64,000 nt of DNA from Clostridia bacterium (GCA_900770385.1 CAAGKK010000025.1:1-64000), one strand, 5' to 3'; positions 26,093-33,358 are shown, numbered from the stretch's first letter. The notes: generated from the sequence alone by a model not told the origin. Program-made: numbers and translations.

Positions 26093-28578
26093 TTTTTCTT
26101 TTTTATTTTAACTACAATTATACTCATATCATCTTTTGGTTTGCCATAATCATTATCCACAGCTTCTTTTAGAATAATATCTGCAATTTTTTGAGTATTA
26201 GTTGTTTCAATATTTTCTAATATATCTTTAACCCACAATTCTTTATTTTGATATTCTTTATTAGAATCTATTATTCCATCTGTACACATAACTATAATAT
26301 CATCATCTTCTAAATCTCTATCAAATAATATTAAATCTACATTGTTTAAAATGCCTGTAGGTAGAGCTATATTTTTTATTATATCTACACTCTTTTTGTT
26401 TTTTACAAAAGTAGGAGCTGCTCCATTTTTTATATATTCTATATTTCCTTTATATAAATCAAGTATCATTATATCTAATGTTGCATATGTTTCATTATTA
26501 CTATTAGCTAATATTGTGTTATTAATAAGTTCCATTGATGTTTCTTTATCAAACCCATTTAATAATAATCTTCCCAACATTTTCACTGCAATTTGACTAG
26601 ATTTTCTAGCATCTGGTCCGCTTCCCATGCCATCACTTAATGCTATTAAATATTTACCATCTTTTAATTTTGTTTGCAAACTGCTGTCTCCTGAAACACT
26701 TTCATCAGCTTTGTTTGTCCTTGCTATGCCTATTTGCATTTTATATTTATCTTCTGATGTATATATTTGATAACAAATTTTTTGTTCTAATTTTATACCA
26801 CATTTTTCTTCTTGTATAATTATTTTTTCTTTTAATATATCTTGTAATATTTGCTCTATTTTTTCTGTTGGACATTCTATTTTTTCGTTTTTATCACAAG
26901 TATTTAAATATGTTTTTATTATATATCTTCCTGTTTTTTCTCTCTTTATTTCTACATCTGCTATATTTATTTTTCTCTGTTTACAAAGCAATAATATTTC
27001 TTTTCTTTTATCTTCAAAGTTACAAGAATTATCATTTTCTATATCTCTTGCTATATTATCAATTGCTTTTGATACTCCATCTAATTGATTAGATACATTT
27101 TTATTAGCTTCATTAACTTTCGCTTTTAATACAAAGTTCATTTTACTAATATTATAAGCCTCATTAATTGCTTTTACCATATTAGAAATATCTTTTTCAA
27201 CTTTTAATGATGTCTCATAATTATCAAATCCAACAACATATATGTTATGTTGTTTAAATATTTCTAATAGTCCTTCTCTATTTATTGAATCATGATCATT
27301 TAAATAATTGAAAACTTCTGATATGATCATTTCTCTTTCATCTAAAATATCTTCATATAATATATTTTCTTTAAGATTTTTTATATTATTTTCTAGTTCT
27401 TCTATAAATATTTCTTTATTATTTTCTATAATATCTTGTTCATCTACAATTGTAGCTGCAACTTGCTTATAAGTATCTGACATTTGTTTAATTACATCTG
27501 ATACATCATTTAATTTATTAATTGTTTGAGTTGTTTCTTGTAATCTGTAAGTGGCTCCTTCATTTAAGCAATTCTCTTTTCCAAACAAATCCTCTATATT
27601 TATCTCTAATTTATTTGGTATTAATATTAGGGCTAAAGATGCTACCAATATTTCCTTAAAATGAATTAATTCTATTACTTGTCCATTATATACATATGTA
27701 AGTAATAAATTTCCTAATATAAATCCTATAATTACTCCAAATTTTCCAAATTTACTTAATATACCAGAAATCATTCCTGACAATGCAAATGCTGCTATTA
27801 AAATTGGCTCAGAGTTTGTAATAATTCCTAGCACTACTCCTACTGTTACCCCAGAAGTAGTCCCTACTAAAACTCCATTTTTCCAACCTAAAATTAAAAC
27901 TAGCAATATGCTAATTATAGTACTTATTTGTAAACCTATAAATTCTATTTTTCCTAAAGAAGTAGCAGCAATAGACACCATTAATACTGCACCCATTATC
28001 TCTTCTAAAGAAAATACTTTCTTTTTAGTAATTTGATTAATAACACTTATTGATTTACTAAATATTTTATAAAATATAAAAGCTGTTATTGCTGCTGCAA
28101 TACTTACAACCAAATCATATATTAAAAATTGTTTAAATAATGCTTTTATACATTGTCCTAGAACAACTGCAATAAATACAAATTTTCCTAATTTCTGTTT
28201 CTCGCTTTGATATTCTTCTAATATTTTTTTAGGTTTAAATGCCAATATCATTATTATTAATATAAAACTTGTTAGAATATATTCTAACAAACCTGAAGTT
28301 TCAAACTTTATTAAAGTTGCCACCATTGTAATTATGTATAATATTCCTGTTGGTATACCATTACTACATGCTGCTGCAAATATTGCAAGTGCAAATATTG
28401 AATAATCTAATCCTATATTTCCACTTACTAAAGACAACATAAATGAAATAATATACAATAATATATTTTGCCCTTTTAAAAGTGATTGTATTACTTGTTT
28501 TATATTAAATTTATTATTAATTTTTATATCATTTTCATCGTTTTGGGTTTCGAAATCTTTTGTAATATTTTGAAACAT
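26089..28578 (-). CDS. spoIIE: Stage II sporulation protein E (PP2C phosphatase)
   Basis: SpoIIE dephosphorylates SpoIIAA in the forespore to release sigma-F, and links sporulation to the polar septum. The 829-residue protein has about ten membrane helices in residues 35-325, a central regulatory coiled region (about 330-590) and the C-terminal PP2C domain (about 600-829). The PP2C motifs are LIALSDGMGSGPDARKSS (metal Asp), KNGAAPTFVKN, DDIIVMCTDGIIDSN and GKPKDDMSIIVVKI. Its promoter resembles Spo0A-activated promoters. This gene is strong evidence that the organism forms endospores. Confidence 0.96.
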   Translation of the reverse strand: MFQNITKDFETQNDENDIKINNKFNIKQVIQSLLKGQNILLYIISFMLSLVSGNIGLDYSIFALAIFAAACSNGIPTGILYIITMVATLIKFETSGLLEYILTSFILIIMILAFKPKKILEEYQSEKQKLGKFVFIAVVLGQCIKALFKQFLIYDLVVSIAAAITAFIFYKIFSKSISVINQITKKKVFSLEEIMGAVLMVSIAATSLGKIEFIGLQISTIISILLVLILGWKNGVLVGTTSGVTVGVVLGIITNSEPILIAAFALSGMISGILSKFGKFGVIIGFILGNLLLTYVYNGQVIELIHFKEILVASLALILIPNKLEINIEDLFGKENCLNEGATYRLQETTQTINKLNDVSDVIKQMSDTYKQVAATIVDEQDIIENNKEIFIEELENNIKNLKENILYEDILDEREMIISEVFNYLNDHDSINREGLLEIFKQHNIYVVGFDNYETSLKVEKDISNMVKAINEAYNISKMNFVLKAKVNEANKNVSNQLDGVSKAIDNIARDIENDNSCNFEDKRKEILLLCKQRKINIADVEIKREKTGRYIIKTYLNTCDKNEKIECPTEKIEQILQDILKEKIIIQEEKCGIKLEQKICYQIYTSEDKYKMQIGIARTNKADESVSGDSSLQTKLKDGKYLIALSDGMGSGPDARKSSQIAVKMLGRLLLNGFDKETSMELINNTILANSNNETYATLDIMILDLYKGNIEYIKNGAAPTFVKNKKSVDIIKNIALPTGILNNVDLILFDRDLEDDDIIVMCTDGIIDSNKEYQNKELWVKDILENIETTNTQKIADIILKEAVDNDYGKPKDDMSIIVVKIKKKN

Positions 28579-28614
28579 GCTATCACCTCATACTTCTTTA
28601 ACTATCATTTTCAT

Positions 28615-28648
28615 ATTATAGTTATTTTTATTAGAATTGTTTGTCGTT
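28615..28648 (-). promoter_or_regulatory. Probable spoIIE promoter with a Spo0A-box-like site
   Basis: On the minus strand a perfect TATAAT has no good -35 at 17 bp (CAAACA). Instead AACGACAAA (plus strand TTTGTCGTT, 28640-28648) overlaps the -35 position. It matches the 0A-box TTCGACAAA at 7 of 9 positions. Promoters activated by Spo0A-phosphate, including spoIIE of Bacillus, have this layout. The site itself is inference. Confidence 0.45.
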
Positions 28649-28781
28649 TTTGGAAACCCGACCCAAAAAGTTTTTTACATTTTATGATATATTGTATTCT
28701 ATCAACTCTTTTTTTTCACTATGTAATCGTATTATGTATATTATTTTACAATAAAATGTCGCTTTTTTCAATACTATTAAT

Positions 28782-28819
28782 AATAAAAATCTTAAAGGTA
28801 AGCCTTTAAGATTTTTATT
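28782..28819. terminator. Terminator of the iscS-iscU unit
   Basis: A perfect 17-bp stem (aataaaaatcttaaagg / cctttaagatttttatt) with a 4-base loop, overlapping the end of iscU. The upstream 28649-28781 stretch is AT-rich and shows no gene. Confidence 0.85.
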
Positions 28820-29270
28820 GTTGTACATCATGGCAATGTATACATTTATTTTCTTTTTTTAAACCACATTTTTCTAAGATTTCTTTTTCTGTTAATTTTC
28901 CTTCTTTTCTGTAATAATCAGCTATTGCTGTTTTTATTGCTTCTTCTGCTAAAACACTACAGTGTAATTTAACTGGTGGAAGTCCTCCTAGTTCGTTTAC
29001 TACTTCTTTATTGCTAAGTTTAAGTGCTTCTTCTATTGTTTTGCCTTTTATTAATTCTGTTGAAACACTACTTGTTGCTATTGCAGCTCCACAACCAAAA
29101 GTTTTAAATTTAACATCTTTAATTATTCCATCCTCTATCTTTAAGTACATTTTCATAATATCACCACATACTGGGTTTCCCACTTCGCCTATGCCAGATG
29201 CTTCTTCTATTTCTCCAACATTTCTAGGATTAGAATAATGTTCTATTACTTTATCATTATAAGGTTCCAT
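28815..29270 (-). CDS. iscU: Fe-S cluster scaffold protein, NifU/IscU type
   Basis: A scaffold on which IscS-derived sulfur and iron form Fe-S clusters. The 151-residue protein has the IscU N-terminal fold with all ligands: VGNPVCGDIMKMYL (first Cys and Asp), TFGCGAAIATSS (second Cys) and PPVKLHCSVLAEEAI (third Cys). The C-terminal extension ENKCIHCHDVQQ adds further cysteines and a histidine, a variation I have noted but cannot explain. Its start overlaps the end of iscS by 14 bp, so the two are translationally coupled. Confidence 0.94.
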   Translation of the reverse strand: MEPYNDKVIEHYSNPRNVGEIEEASGIGEVGNPVCGDIMKMYLKIEDGIIKDVKFKTFGCGAAIATSSVSTELIKGKTIEEALKLSNKEVVNELGGLPPVKLHCSVLAEEAIKTAIADYYRKEGKLTEKEILEKCGLKKENKCIHCHDVQQ

Positions 29271-30450
29271 TGTTTTTTTCCTCCTTTACAAATTTGTCAT
29301 ACAAAGGTGACATGTTTCTTAATCTATTTACTATTTCCACTAAGTTATCAATTAAGTAGTCAACCTCTTCTTTTGTGTTATATTTTCCAATTGATATTCT
29401 TAAACTTCCATGTGCAATTTCATGTGGTAATCCTATTGCTAATAATACATGAGATGGGTCTAAAGAACCAGATGTACAAGCGCTTCCACTTGATGCGCAA
29501 ATTCCTTTTAAATCTAGATTAAGTAATAATCCTTCTCCTTCTATAAATCTAAAAGATATATTGCTAGTACCTGGTAAACTATTTTCTAAATCACCATTTA
29601 TTTTTATATATGGTATTCTTTTACTTACCTCTGAAACATAGTAATCTCTTAGTTCTTTTATATGTTTTCTATGTTCTTCTAAATTTTGGGTAGCTTTTTC
29701 AATTGCTTCTCCCATTCCTACTATTCCAGGAACATTCTCTGTACCAGCTCTTTTATTCTTTTCTTGATGACCACCATTAATTAACTTTTGGAATTTTACA
29801 CCTTTTTTTATATATAATGCTCCAATTCCTTTAGGACCATAAAATTTATGTGCAGACATAGATAAAGCATCTATACAATCTTCCTTTACATTTACCTTTA
29901 CACTTCCAATTGCTTGTACAGCATCTGTATGAAACAAAATTCCTTTTTCTCTTGCAATTTTGCCAATTTCTTTTATTGGTTGTATTGTCCCTATTTCATT
30001 ATTTGCAAACATAATAGTTATTAAAATAGTTGTATCTTTTATACTATTTTTTAACTCTTCTAAATTTACTTTTCCTTTTTCATCTACTCCAACATATGTA
30101 ACTTCGAAACCTTCTTTTTCAAGTTGTTTACATGTTTCTAATACTGCAGGGTGTTCAATCTTTGAAGTTATAATGTGATTTCCTTTAGTTTTATAGCTAT
30201 TTGCTATTCCTCTAATAACTGTATTATCTGATTCACTACCTCCTGCTGTAAAATATATTTCTTCTGGCATAGCATTAATGGCTTTTGCTATTTTTTCTCT
30301 TGCATCTTCTACTGCTTTCCTACTATTTCTACCTAATTTATATATAGATGACGCATTACCATATTCTGTTGTTAAATATGGCATCATTTTTTGTAATACT
30401 TCCTCATCTAATTTTGTAGTTGCAGAATTATCAAAATATATACTTTCCAT
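29257..30450 (-). CDS. iscS: Cysteine desulfurase (NifS/IscS type)
   Basis: A PLP enzyme that takes sulfur from cysteine to supply the Fe-S scaffold and tRNA thiolation. The 397-residue protein shows IYFDNSATTKLDEEVL, GSESDNTVIRGIA, FHTDAVQAIGSV, the PLP lysine in SMSAHKFYGPKGIGALY, and the catalytic Cys loop CASSGSACTSGSLDPSHVL. The NifS-type loop and the adjacent IscU indicate general Fe-S assembly. Expression is probably under IscR through the half-sites at 30478-30521. Confidence 0.95.
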   Translation of the reverse strand: MESIYFDNSATTKLDEEVLQKMMPYLTTEYGNASSIYKLGRNSRKAVEDAREKIAKAINAMPEEIYFTAGGSESDNTVIRGIANSYKTKGNHIITSKIEHPAVLETCKQLEKEGFEVTYVGVDEKGKVNLEELKNSIKDTTILITIMFANNEIGTIQPIKEIGKIAREKGILFHTDAVQAIGSVKVNVKEDCIDALSMSAHKFYGPKGIGALYIKKGVKFQKLINGGHQEKNKRAGTENVPGIVGMGEAIEKATQNLEEHRKHIKELRDYYVSEVSKRIPYIKINGDLENSLPGTSNISFRFIEGEGLLLNLDLKGICASSGSACTSGSLDPSHVLLAIGLPHEIAHGSLRISIGKYNTKEEVDYLIDNLVEIVNRLRNMSPLYDKFVKEEKNNGTL

Positions 30451-30477
30451 ACCTTTCCTTCTTTCATAGTAATTTAG

Positions 30478-30521
30478 TAGGAATTATAACATATAATTCC
30501 TACTTTGTCAATAGGAATTAT
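30478..30521 (-). promoter_or_regulatory. iscS promoter covered by IscR-type half-sites
   Basis: On the minus strand TTGACA and TATAAT, both perfect, are 17 bp apart (30483-30511). Three copies of the 10-mer ATAATTCCTA, or its complement TAGGAATTAT, lie at 30478-30487, 30493-30502 and 30512-30521 in alternating orientation, with 5- and 9-bp spacers. They form two overlapping palindromes across the -10 and -35. The Rrf2/IscR regulator encoded 0.5 kb upstream is the obvious binder (inference). Confidence 0.75.
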
Positions 30522-30578
30522 ATGTTTCATTTTTTTATCATTAAAATTTATATTTATTTCTAAAACTTTTTAAAATTA

Positions 30579-30607
30579 TTGACTTTTTAGTAAAGTTTTT
30601 GTATAAT
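30579..30607 (+). promoter_or_regulatory. Promoter of the candidate antitoxin RNA
   Basis: TTGACT and a perfect TATAAT separated by 17 bp on the plus strand. Nothing coding lies downstream before the terminator at 30671-30706, so it drives a short RNA. Confidence 0.8.
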
Positions 30608-30613
30608 AAATAT

Positions 30614-30706
30614 AGAAGACAAACGACCACAAAGTGTGGCGTGTCGCTAAAGTGTATTAAAAAATGAAATACATCTCTATTGACCAGACAGAGATGTGTT
30701 TTTTTT
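30614..30706 (+). ncRNA. Candidate antisense antitoxin RNA, about 93 nt
   Basis: The plus-strand transcript predicted from the promoter at 30579 ends in a hairpin and eight T. It contains a 5' stem-loop around ccaca-aag-tgtgg (about 30628-30640). The last 30 nt are antisense to the 3' end of the toxin reading frame (the stop codon is at 30677-30679 on the minus strand). The 3' overlap of convergent transcripts matches TxpA/RatA and BsrG/SR4 of Bacillus. Identity as an antitoxin is inference from the layout. Confidence 0.6.
30671..30706. terminator. Shared terminator of the antitoxin RNA and toxin mRNA
   Basis: An 8-bp stem (acatctct / agagatgt) with an 11-base loop. On the plus strand it is followed by eight T. 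On the minus strand the T run is interrupted, so the toxin mRNA may read further, across the whole antitoxin region. Confidence 0.75.
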
Positions 30707-30829
30707 GCTGTCTATTTTTCTCACTGCAACAACAAGTGCTACAAATAAGGCAATAGCGACAACAGTTACCATTGCAAGTTCAAACAATAATATGTATATA
30801 TATAATAAATAAACTTGTTCAAATAACAT
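30677..30829 (-). CDS. Candidate type I toxin: 50-residue single-helix membrane peptide
   Basis: A small reading frame read directly from the minus strand: 50 residues starting MLFEQVYLLYIYILLFELAM, one hydrophobic helix (about 14-36, ending ALFVALVVAV), then a polar basic tail (RKIDSKKNTSLSGQ). Size and topology match Fst-, TxpA- and holin-like type I toxins, but I cannot assign one family. Translation signals are strong (AAAGGAGGCGGTGCAT before ATG). Just upstream, ctttc-ttaat-gaaag can fold over the start of the ribosome site, a feature typical of translationally masked toxin mRNAs. It has its own consensus promoter and a convergent small RNA, and lies between iscR and iscS. Confidence 0.7.
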   Translation of the reverse strand: MLFEQVYLLYIYILLFELAMVTVVAIALFVALVVAVRKIDSKKNTSLSGQ

Positions 30830-30896
30830 ATGCACCGCCTCCTTTCATTAAGAAAGCGACACAACGCACTCTGTTTTGTTCATCTTCTTACATGAA

Positions 30897-30925
30897 ATTA
30901 TATATATTGTTTTACAAAAAGTCAA
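30897..30925 (-). promoter_or_regulatory. Promoter of the candidate toxin mRNA
   Basis: TTGACT and perfect TATAAT, 17 bp apart, on the minus strand. The spacer and hexamers resemble those of the opposing RNA promoter. The leader before the toxin ATG is about 60 nt. Confidence 0.8.
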
Positions 30926-31002
30926 TAATTAATTAGCAATTATTTCCATATTTTTTTGTTTGCATATAATCTGTCAAACGAGAAATTTTTACTATATAAT
31001 AA

Positions 31003-31038
31003 AGTAAAATAGGAAGCCAAAAGACTTCCTATTTTACT
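31003..31038 (-). terminator. iscR terminator
   Basis: A 14-bp stem (agtaaaataggaag / cttcctattttact) with an 8-base loop overlaps the end of iscR. It separates iscR transcription from the toxin locus. Confidence 0.8.
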
Positions 31039-31424
31039 AAATCTGCTAATGTTTTACTATCTATATATTTATTAATAACATTGTCTAAACCTTGCCAAAA
31101 TTCAAATGTCTTACAATTTTCTTTTCTTGAACAATTTTCGCTATGTATGCATGCTATTGGTGCTAAATCCCCTTCTGTAGCTCGTAATATATCTCCTATT
31201 TTATATTCTTTTGCCGGTTTAGCTAATTTATATCCCCCACTATTTCCTCTTGCAGTTTCTAAATATCCTGCTTTGTTTAACATTGCTATTATCTGTTCTA
31301 AGTATTTATTTGATATCTCTTGTCTTGTTGCAATTTCTTTTAATGAAATAAAACCTTTACTTTTGTTCATTTCCAAGTCTATCATCACTCTTAATGCATA
31401 TCTTCCTTTTGTTGAAATTCTCAT
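31029..31424 (-). CDS. iscR: Rrf2 family regulator IscR
   Basis: A winged-helix regulator that senses [2Fe-2S] status and controls Fe-S assembly genes. The 131-residue protein has MRISTKGRYALRVMIDLEMN (DNA-binding N terminus), the recognition region EISNKYLEQIIAMLNKAGYL and the wing ARGNSGGYKLAKP. The three cluster cysteines lie in CIHSENCSRKENC, with the Cys-x5-Cys-x5-Cys spacing of IscR. That separates it from CymR, which lacks the set. Its probable operator lies at iscS, downstream beyond the toxin locus. Confidence 0.93.
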   Translation of the reverse strand: MRISTKGRYALRVMIDLEMNKSKGFISLKEIATRQEISNKYLEQIIAMLNKAGYLETARGNSGGYKLAKPAKEYKIGDILRATEGDLAPIACIHSENCSRKENCKTFEFWQGLDNVINKYIDSKTLADLVK

Positions 31425-31465
31425 TTTTGTTCCTCCACTGTTATTATAATTGTATATATAATTTA

Positions 31466-31624
31466 TTATTTTATAGCATATAAATGTTTTTCTTCTATAC
31501 TAATGTTTGAATCATCCAAAAACAAAGAGCAACTATGTTGCTTTGTTTTATAATAATTCCTAAATAACACTATATTGGTAATTGTTAAGATTAATACTAT
31601 GCTTATTAATATTATTTTTTTCAT
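31466..31624 (-). CDS. Small membrane peptide of 52 residues upstream of iscR
   Basis: A frame too short for usual gene calling: 52 residues, starting MKKIILISIVLILTITNIVL. This is a basic N terminus and one hydrophobic helix, followed by a polar tail. It has GGAG about seven bases before the ATG and a promoter at 31657-31685. Within the frame a hairpin (caaagagcaac / gttgctttg, about 31519-31543) is followed by T on the plus strand, so it could instead be a terminator. No function can be given. It ends 41 bp before iscR. Confidence 0.45.
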   Translation of the reverse strand: MKKIILISIVLILTITNIVLFRNYYKTKQHSCSLFLDDSNISIEEKHLYAIK

Positions 31625-31656
31625 TTGATTTCTCCAGTTTTATTATTCTTAATTTT

Positions 31657-31685
31657 AAAATACTATTTTTACAATATTTTGTCAA
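31657..31685 (-). promoter_or_regulatory. Promoter upstream of the 52-residue peptide and iscR
   Basis: TTGACA and TATTTT, 17 bp apart, on the minus strand, about 33 bp before the small frame. It may also serve iscR, which has no equally clear promoter of its own. Confidence 0.65.
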
Positions 31686-31771
31686 TAGCCATCTTTTTAT
31701 TTTATTTAAGTAACATTTATTCTCTATATTAATAATATAATATAGTAAGATTTTATATTGGAGGTTAAGTT

Positions 31772-31936
31772 ATGAACAGTATGAACAACATGAATATGAA
31801 CATGCTACTAAATATGCTATCTAAGATGGATAAAAAAGATTTAGAAAAAGGTATTGAGCAAGCTAATCAAATATTAAATTCTAAAAACAAAAATGAAATA
31901 TTAGATAAATTAAAAAACAATGGCAACAATAAGTAA
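31772..31936 (+). CDS. Small Met/Asn-rich protein, first of a three-gene cluster
   Basis: A 54-residue protein, starting MNSMNNMNMNMLLNMLSKMD, then a charged amphipathic helix (KKDLEKGIEQANQILNSKNK). Met/Asn-rich starts of this sort are frequent in small clostridial proteins, including spore proteins, but I do not recognise the family. The ribosome site GGAGG is good. It is followed after 18 bp by another small gene, and the third overlaps the second, so the three form an operon. Confidence 0.7.
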   Translation: MNSMNNMNMNMLLNMLSKMDKKDLEKGIEQANQILNSKNKNEILDKLKNNGNNK

Positions 31937-31954
31937 TTTATAAGAGGTGTTAGT

Positions 31955-32371
31955 ATGAATAATGAAGATATGTCTGAAATTATACAAAAGATGACAGATA
32001 TGCTTAATAATTCAAATATTCAGCAGTCAGATAATAATCAAACAAATAGTCCTAATAATGATGTATCTTCTAATTCTGAAAAAATTAATGAAGATACTTT
32101 AAAAAATATTCTTAATAATTTTAAAGCTTCTTCTGAAGAACAAAATTCCAATAACAATTTTAATTTTGATATTAACACAATGTTAAAAATGAAAAATATT
32201 ATGGATAAGATGAACTCTAATTCAAATGATCCTAGAGCCAATTTATTACTTTCATTAAAGCCATATCTTAATAATAATAGAAAGGAAAAATTGGATCAAT
32301 ATATGCAATTTTTAAACATTAGTAAGGTTATAGAAGTATTTCAGTCTGAGGGTGGAGCTGATAAAAAATGA
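31955..32371 (+). CDS. Conserved-looking small protein, second of the cluster
   Basis: A 138-residue protein of unknown role. Residues 1-80 are low complexity (Asn, Ser, Gln, Asp). The C-terminal 50 residues are well ordered, with NDPRANLLLSLKPYLNNNRK and EKLDQYMQFLNISKVIEVF. Such a segment recurs, to my memory, in other clostridial hypothetical proteins, but I cannot name a domain. AGAGG-type ribosome site. Its stop overlaps the next start (ATGA), which implies coupled translation. Confidence 0.75.
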   Translation: MNNEDMSEIIQKMTDMLNNSNIQQSDNNQTNSPNNDVSSNSEKINEDTLKNILNNFKASSEEQNSNNNFNFDINTMLKMKNIMDKMNSNSNDPRANLLLSLKPYLNNNRKEKLDQYMQFLNISKVIEVFQSEGGADKK

Positions 32372-32685
32372 TGTTTAATTACCCATACTTTAATTATCCT
32401 TCTAGATTTCCTAATTATAACTATAAATACTATAATAATTATTCAAAACAAACTTCTTCTAACCAAAATTCTTCTGCCAAAAAGCATATAGATCATACAA
32501 ACTTTCCAAATAATAATAATAAATCTCAAAAAGAAAGTACTAATTCTTCCGAGTATATAGATATATTTGGTATAAAATTACATTTTGATGATATCTTATT
32601 AATCTTATTGATTTATTTTTTATATACTGATGGAATAAAAGATATGTATTTATTCTTTATTCTAGTTTTATTGCTACTAACATAA
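32368..32685 (+). CDS. Tyr/Asn-rich protein with C-terminal membrane hairpin
   Basis: 105 residues: an N terminus rich in Tyr, Asn, Pro and Phe (MFNYPYFNYPSRFPNYNYKY), an Asn/Ser/Lys linker, then the segment IDIFGIKLHFDDILLILLIY and a second hydrophobic stretch (LYTDGIKDMYLFFILVLLLL), a possible membrane hairpin. Tyr/Asn/Pro-rich N termini are seen in spore coat proteins, so a sporulation role is possible but is only an inference. A terminator follows at 32687. Confidence 0.7.
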   Translation: MMFNYPYFNYPSRFPNYNYKYYNNYSKQTSSNQNSSAKKHIDHTNFPNNNNKSQKESTNSSEYIDIFGIKLHFDDILLILLIYFLYTDGIKDMYLFFILVLLLLT

Positions 32686-32686
32686 A

Positions 32687-32730
32687 TTAGTTTAAGAGCG
32701 GACAAAAATGTCCGCCCTTAAACTAATTTT
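32687..32730. terminator. Terminator between the small-gene cluster and minC
   Basis: A long stem (ttagtttaag + gcggaca / tgtccgc + cttaaactaa) with one mismatch and a 4-base loop. The GCGGACA/TGTCCGC core is shared with the dispersed repeats. Confidence 0.85.
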
Positions 32731-33358
32731 ATTCTAATATAATTTTATCATCTTCTACAGAAGCATATGTTTTTCTTTCATGAATCACTATATTTCCTTC
32801 TTCATCATATTGTTCTTCAATTTCTTTTATTATATTAGCAATTCTGATTTGTTTACAATCTATTGATGCTGCTGCAATAATTGCATTTTTATTTCCTTTT
32901 GCTCCAGCATGTGCTAATCCTCTTAAAACACCTACAACAACAACATTATCACCTGCTACAACTTCTGCCCCTGCATTAACATCTCCTAATACAACAATAC
33001 TACCTTCATGTTCTAATCTTTGTCCTGAGCGCACAGAACCTCTAAAAAATTTTGTATCTGATGATTCTATTTCTTTATTAAATGCTTTTTTTATTCCATG
33101 TAATCCCAATGTTTTAGGGCTATCAAATTCTACTTTTACATCAATTTTTGAATTAATTAAGTTTTTAATTTCCAACATTTCAGAATTTTTTAATACTTTT
33201 CCCACAATTAAAATTGGCATTTTAGATTCTTTATACAATTTTTTTAACTCTGTTATTTTTTTCTTTAAGCTTTCCATTATTTCTTCTTGTGTAGCTTCAT
33301 CTTTTAATTTTATTATTATCTTATCTTTTTCCCCATTTATTTTTACACAACTTCTCAT
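32729..33358 (-). CDS. minC: Septum site-determining protein MinC
   Basis: Inhibits FtsZ polymerisation away from mid-cell, recruited by MinD. The 209-residue protein has an N-terminal FtsZ-inhibitory domain (about 1-100) and the C-terminal beta-helix domain with FRGSVRSGQRLEHEGSIVVL, GDVNAGAEVVAGDNVVVVG and RGLAHAGAKGNKNAIIAA, which binds MinD. It is the last gene of the radC-mre-mrdA run. Its partners minD and minE are 20 kb away, which is unusual for the clostridial cluster. Confidence 0.95.
   Translation of the reverse strand: MRSCVKINGEKDKIIIKLKDEATQEEIMESLKKKITELKKLYKESKMPILIVGKVLKNSEMLEIKNLINSKIDVKVEFDSPKTLGLHGIKKAFNKEIESSDTKFFRGSVRSGQRLEHEGSIVVLGDVNAGAEVVAGDNVVVVGVLRGLAHAGAKGNKNAIIAAASIDCKQIRIANIIKEIEEQYDEEGNIVIHERKTYASVEDDKIILE

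Noticed and set aside
28486..28809. Plus-strand frame of 107 codons across the spoIIE start
   Set aside because: Antisense of the spoIIE start plus AT-rich intergenic sequence; no ribosome site.
30664..30756. Plus-strand 30-codon frame starting in the candidate antitoxin RNA
   Set aside because: The RNA terminator lies inside it and there is no ribosome site, so it is unlikely to be translated.
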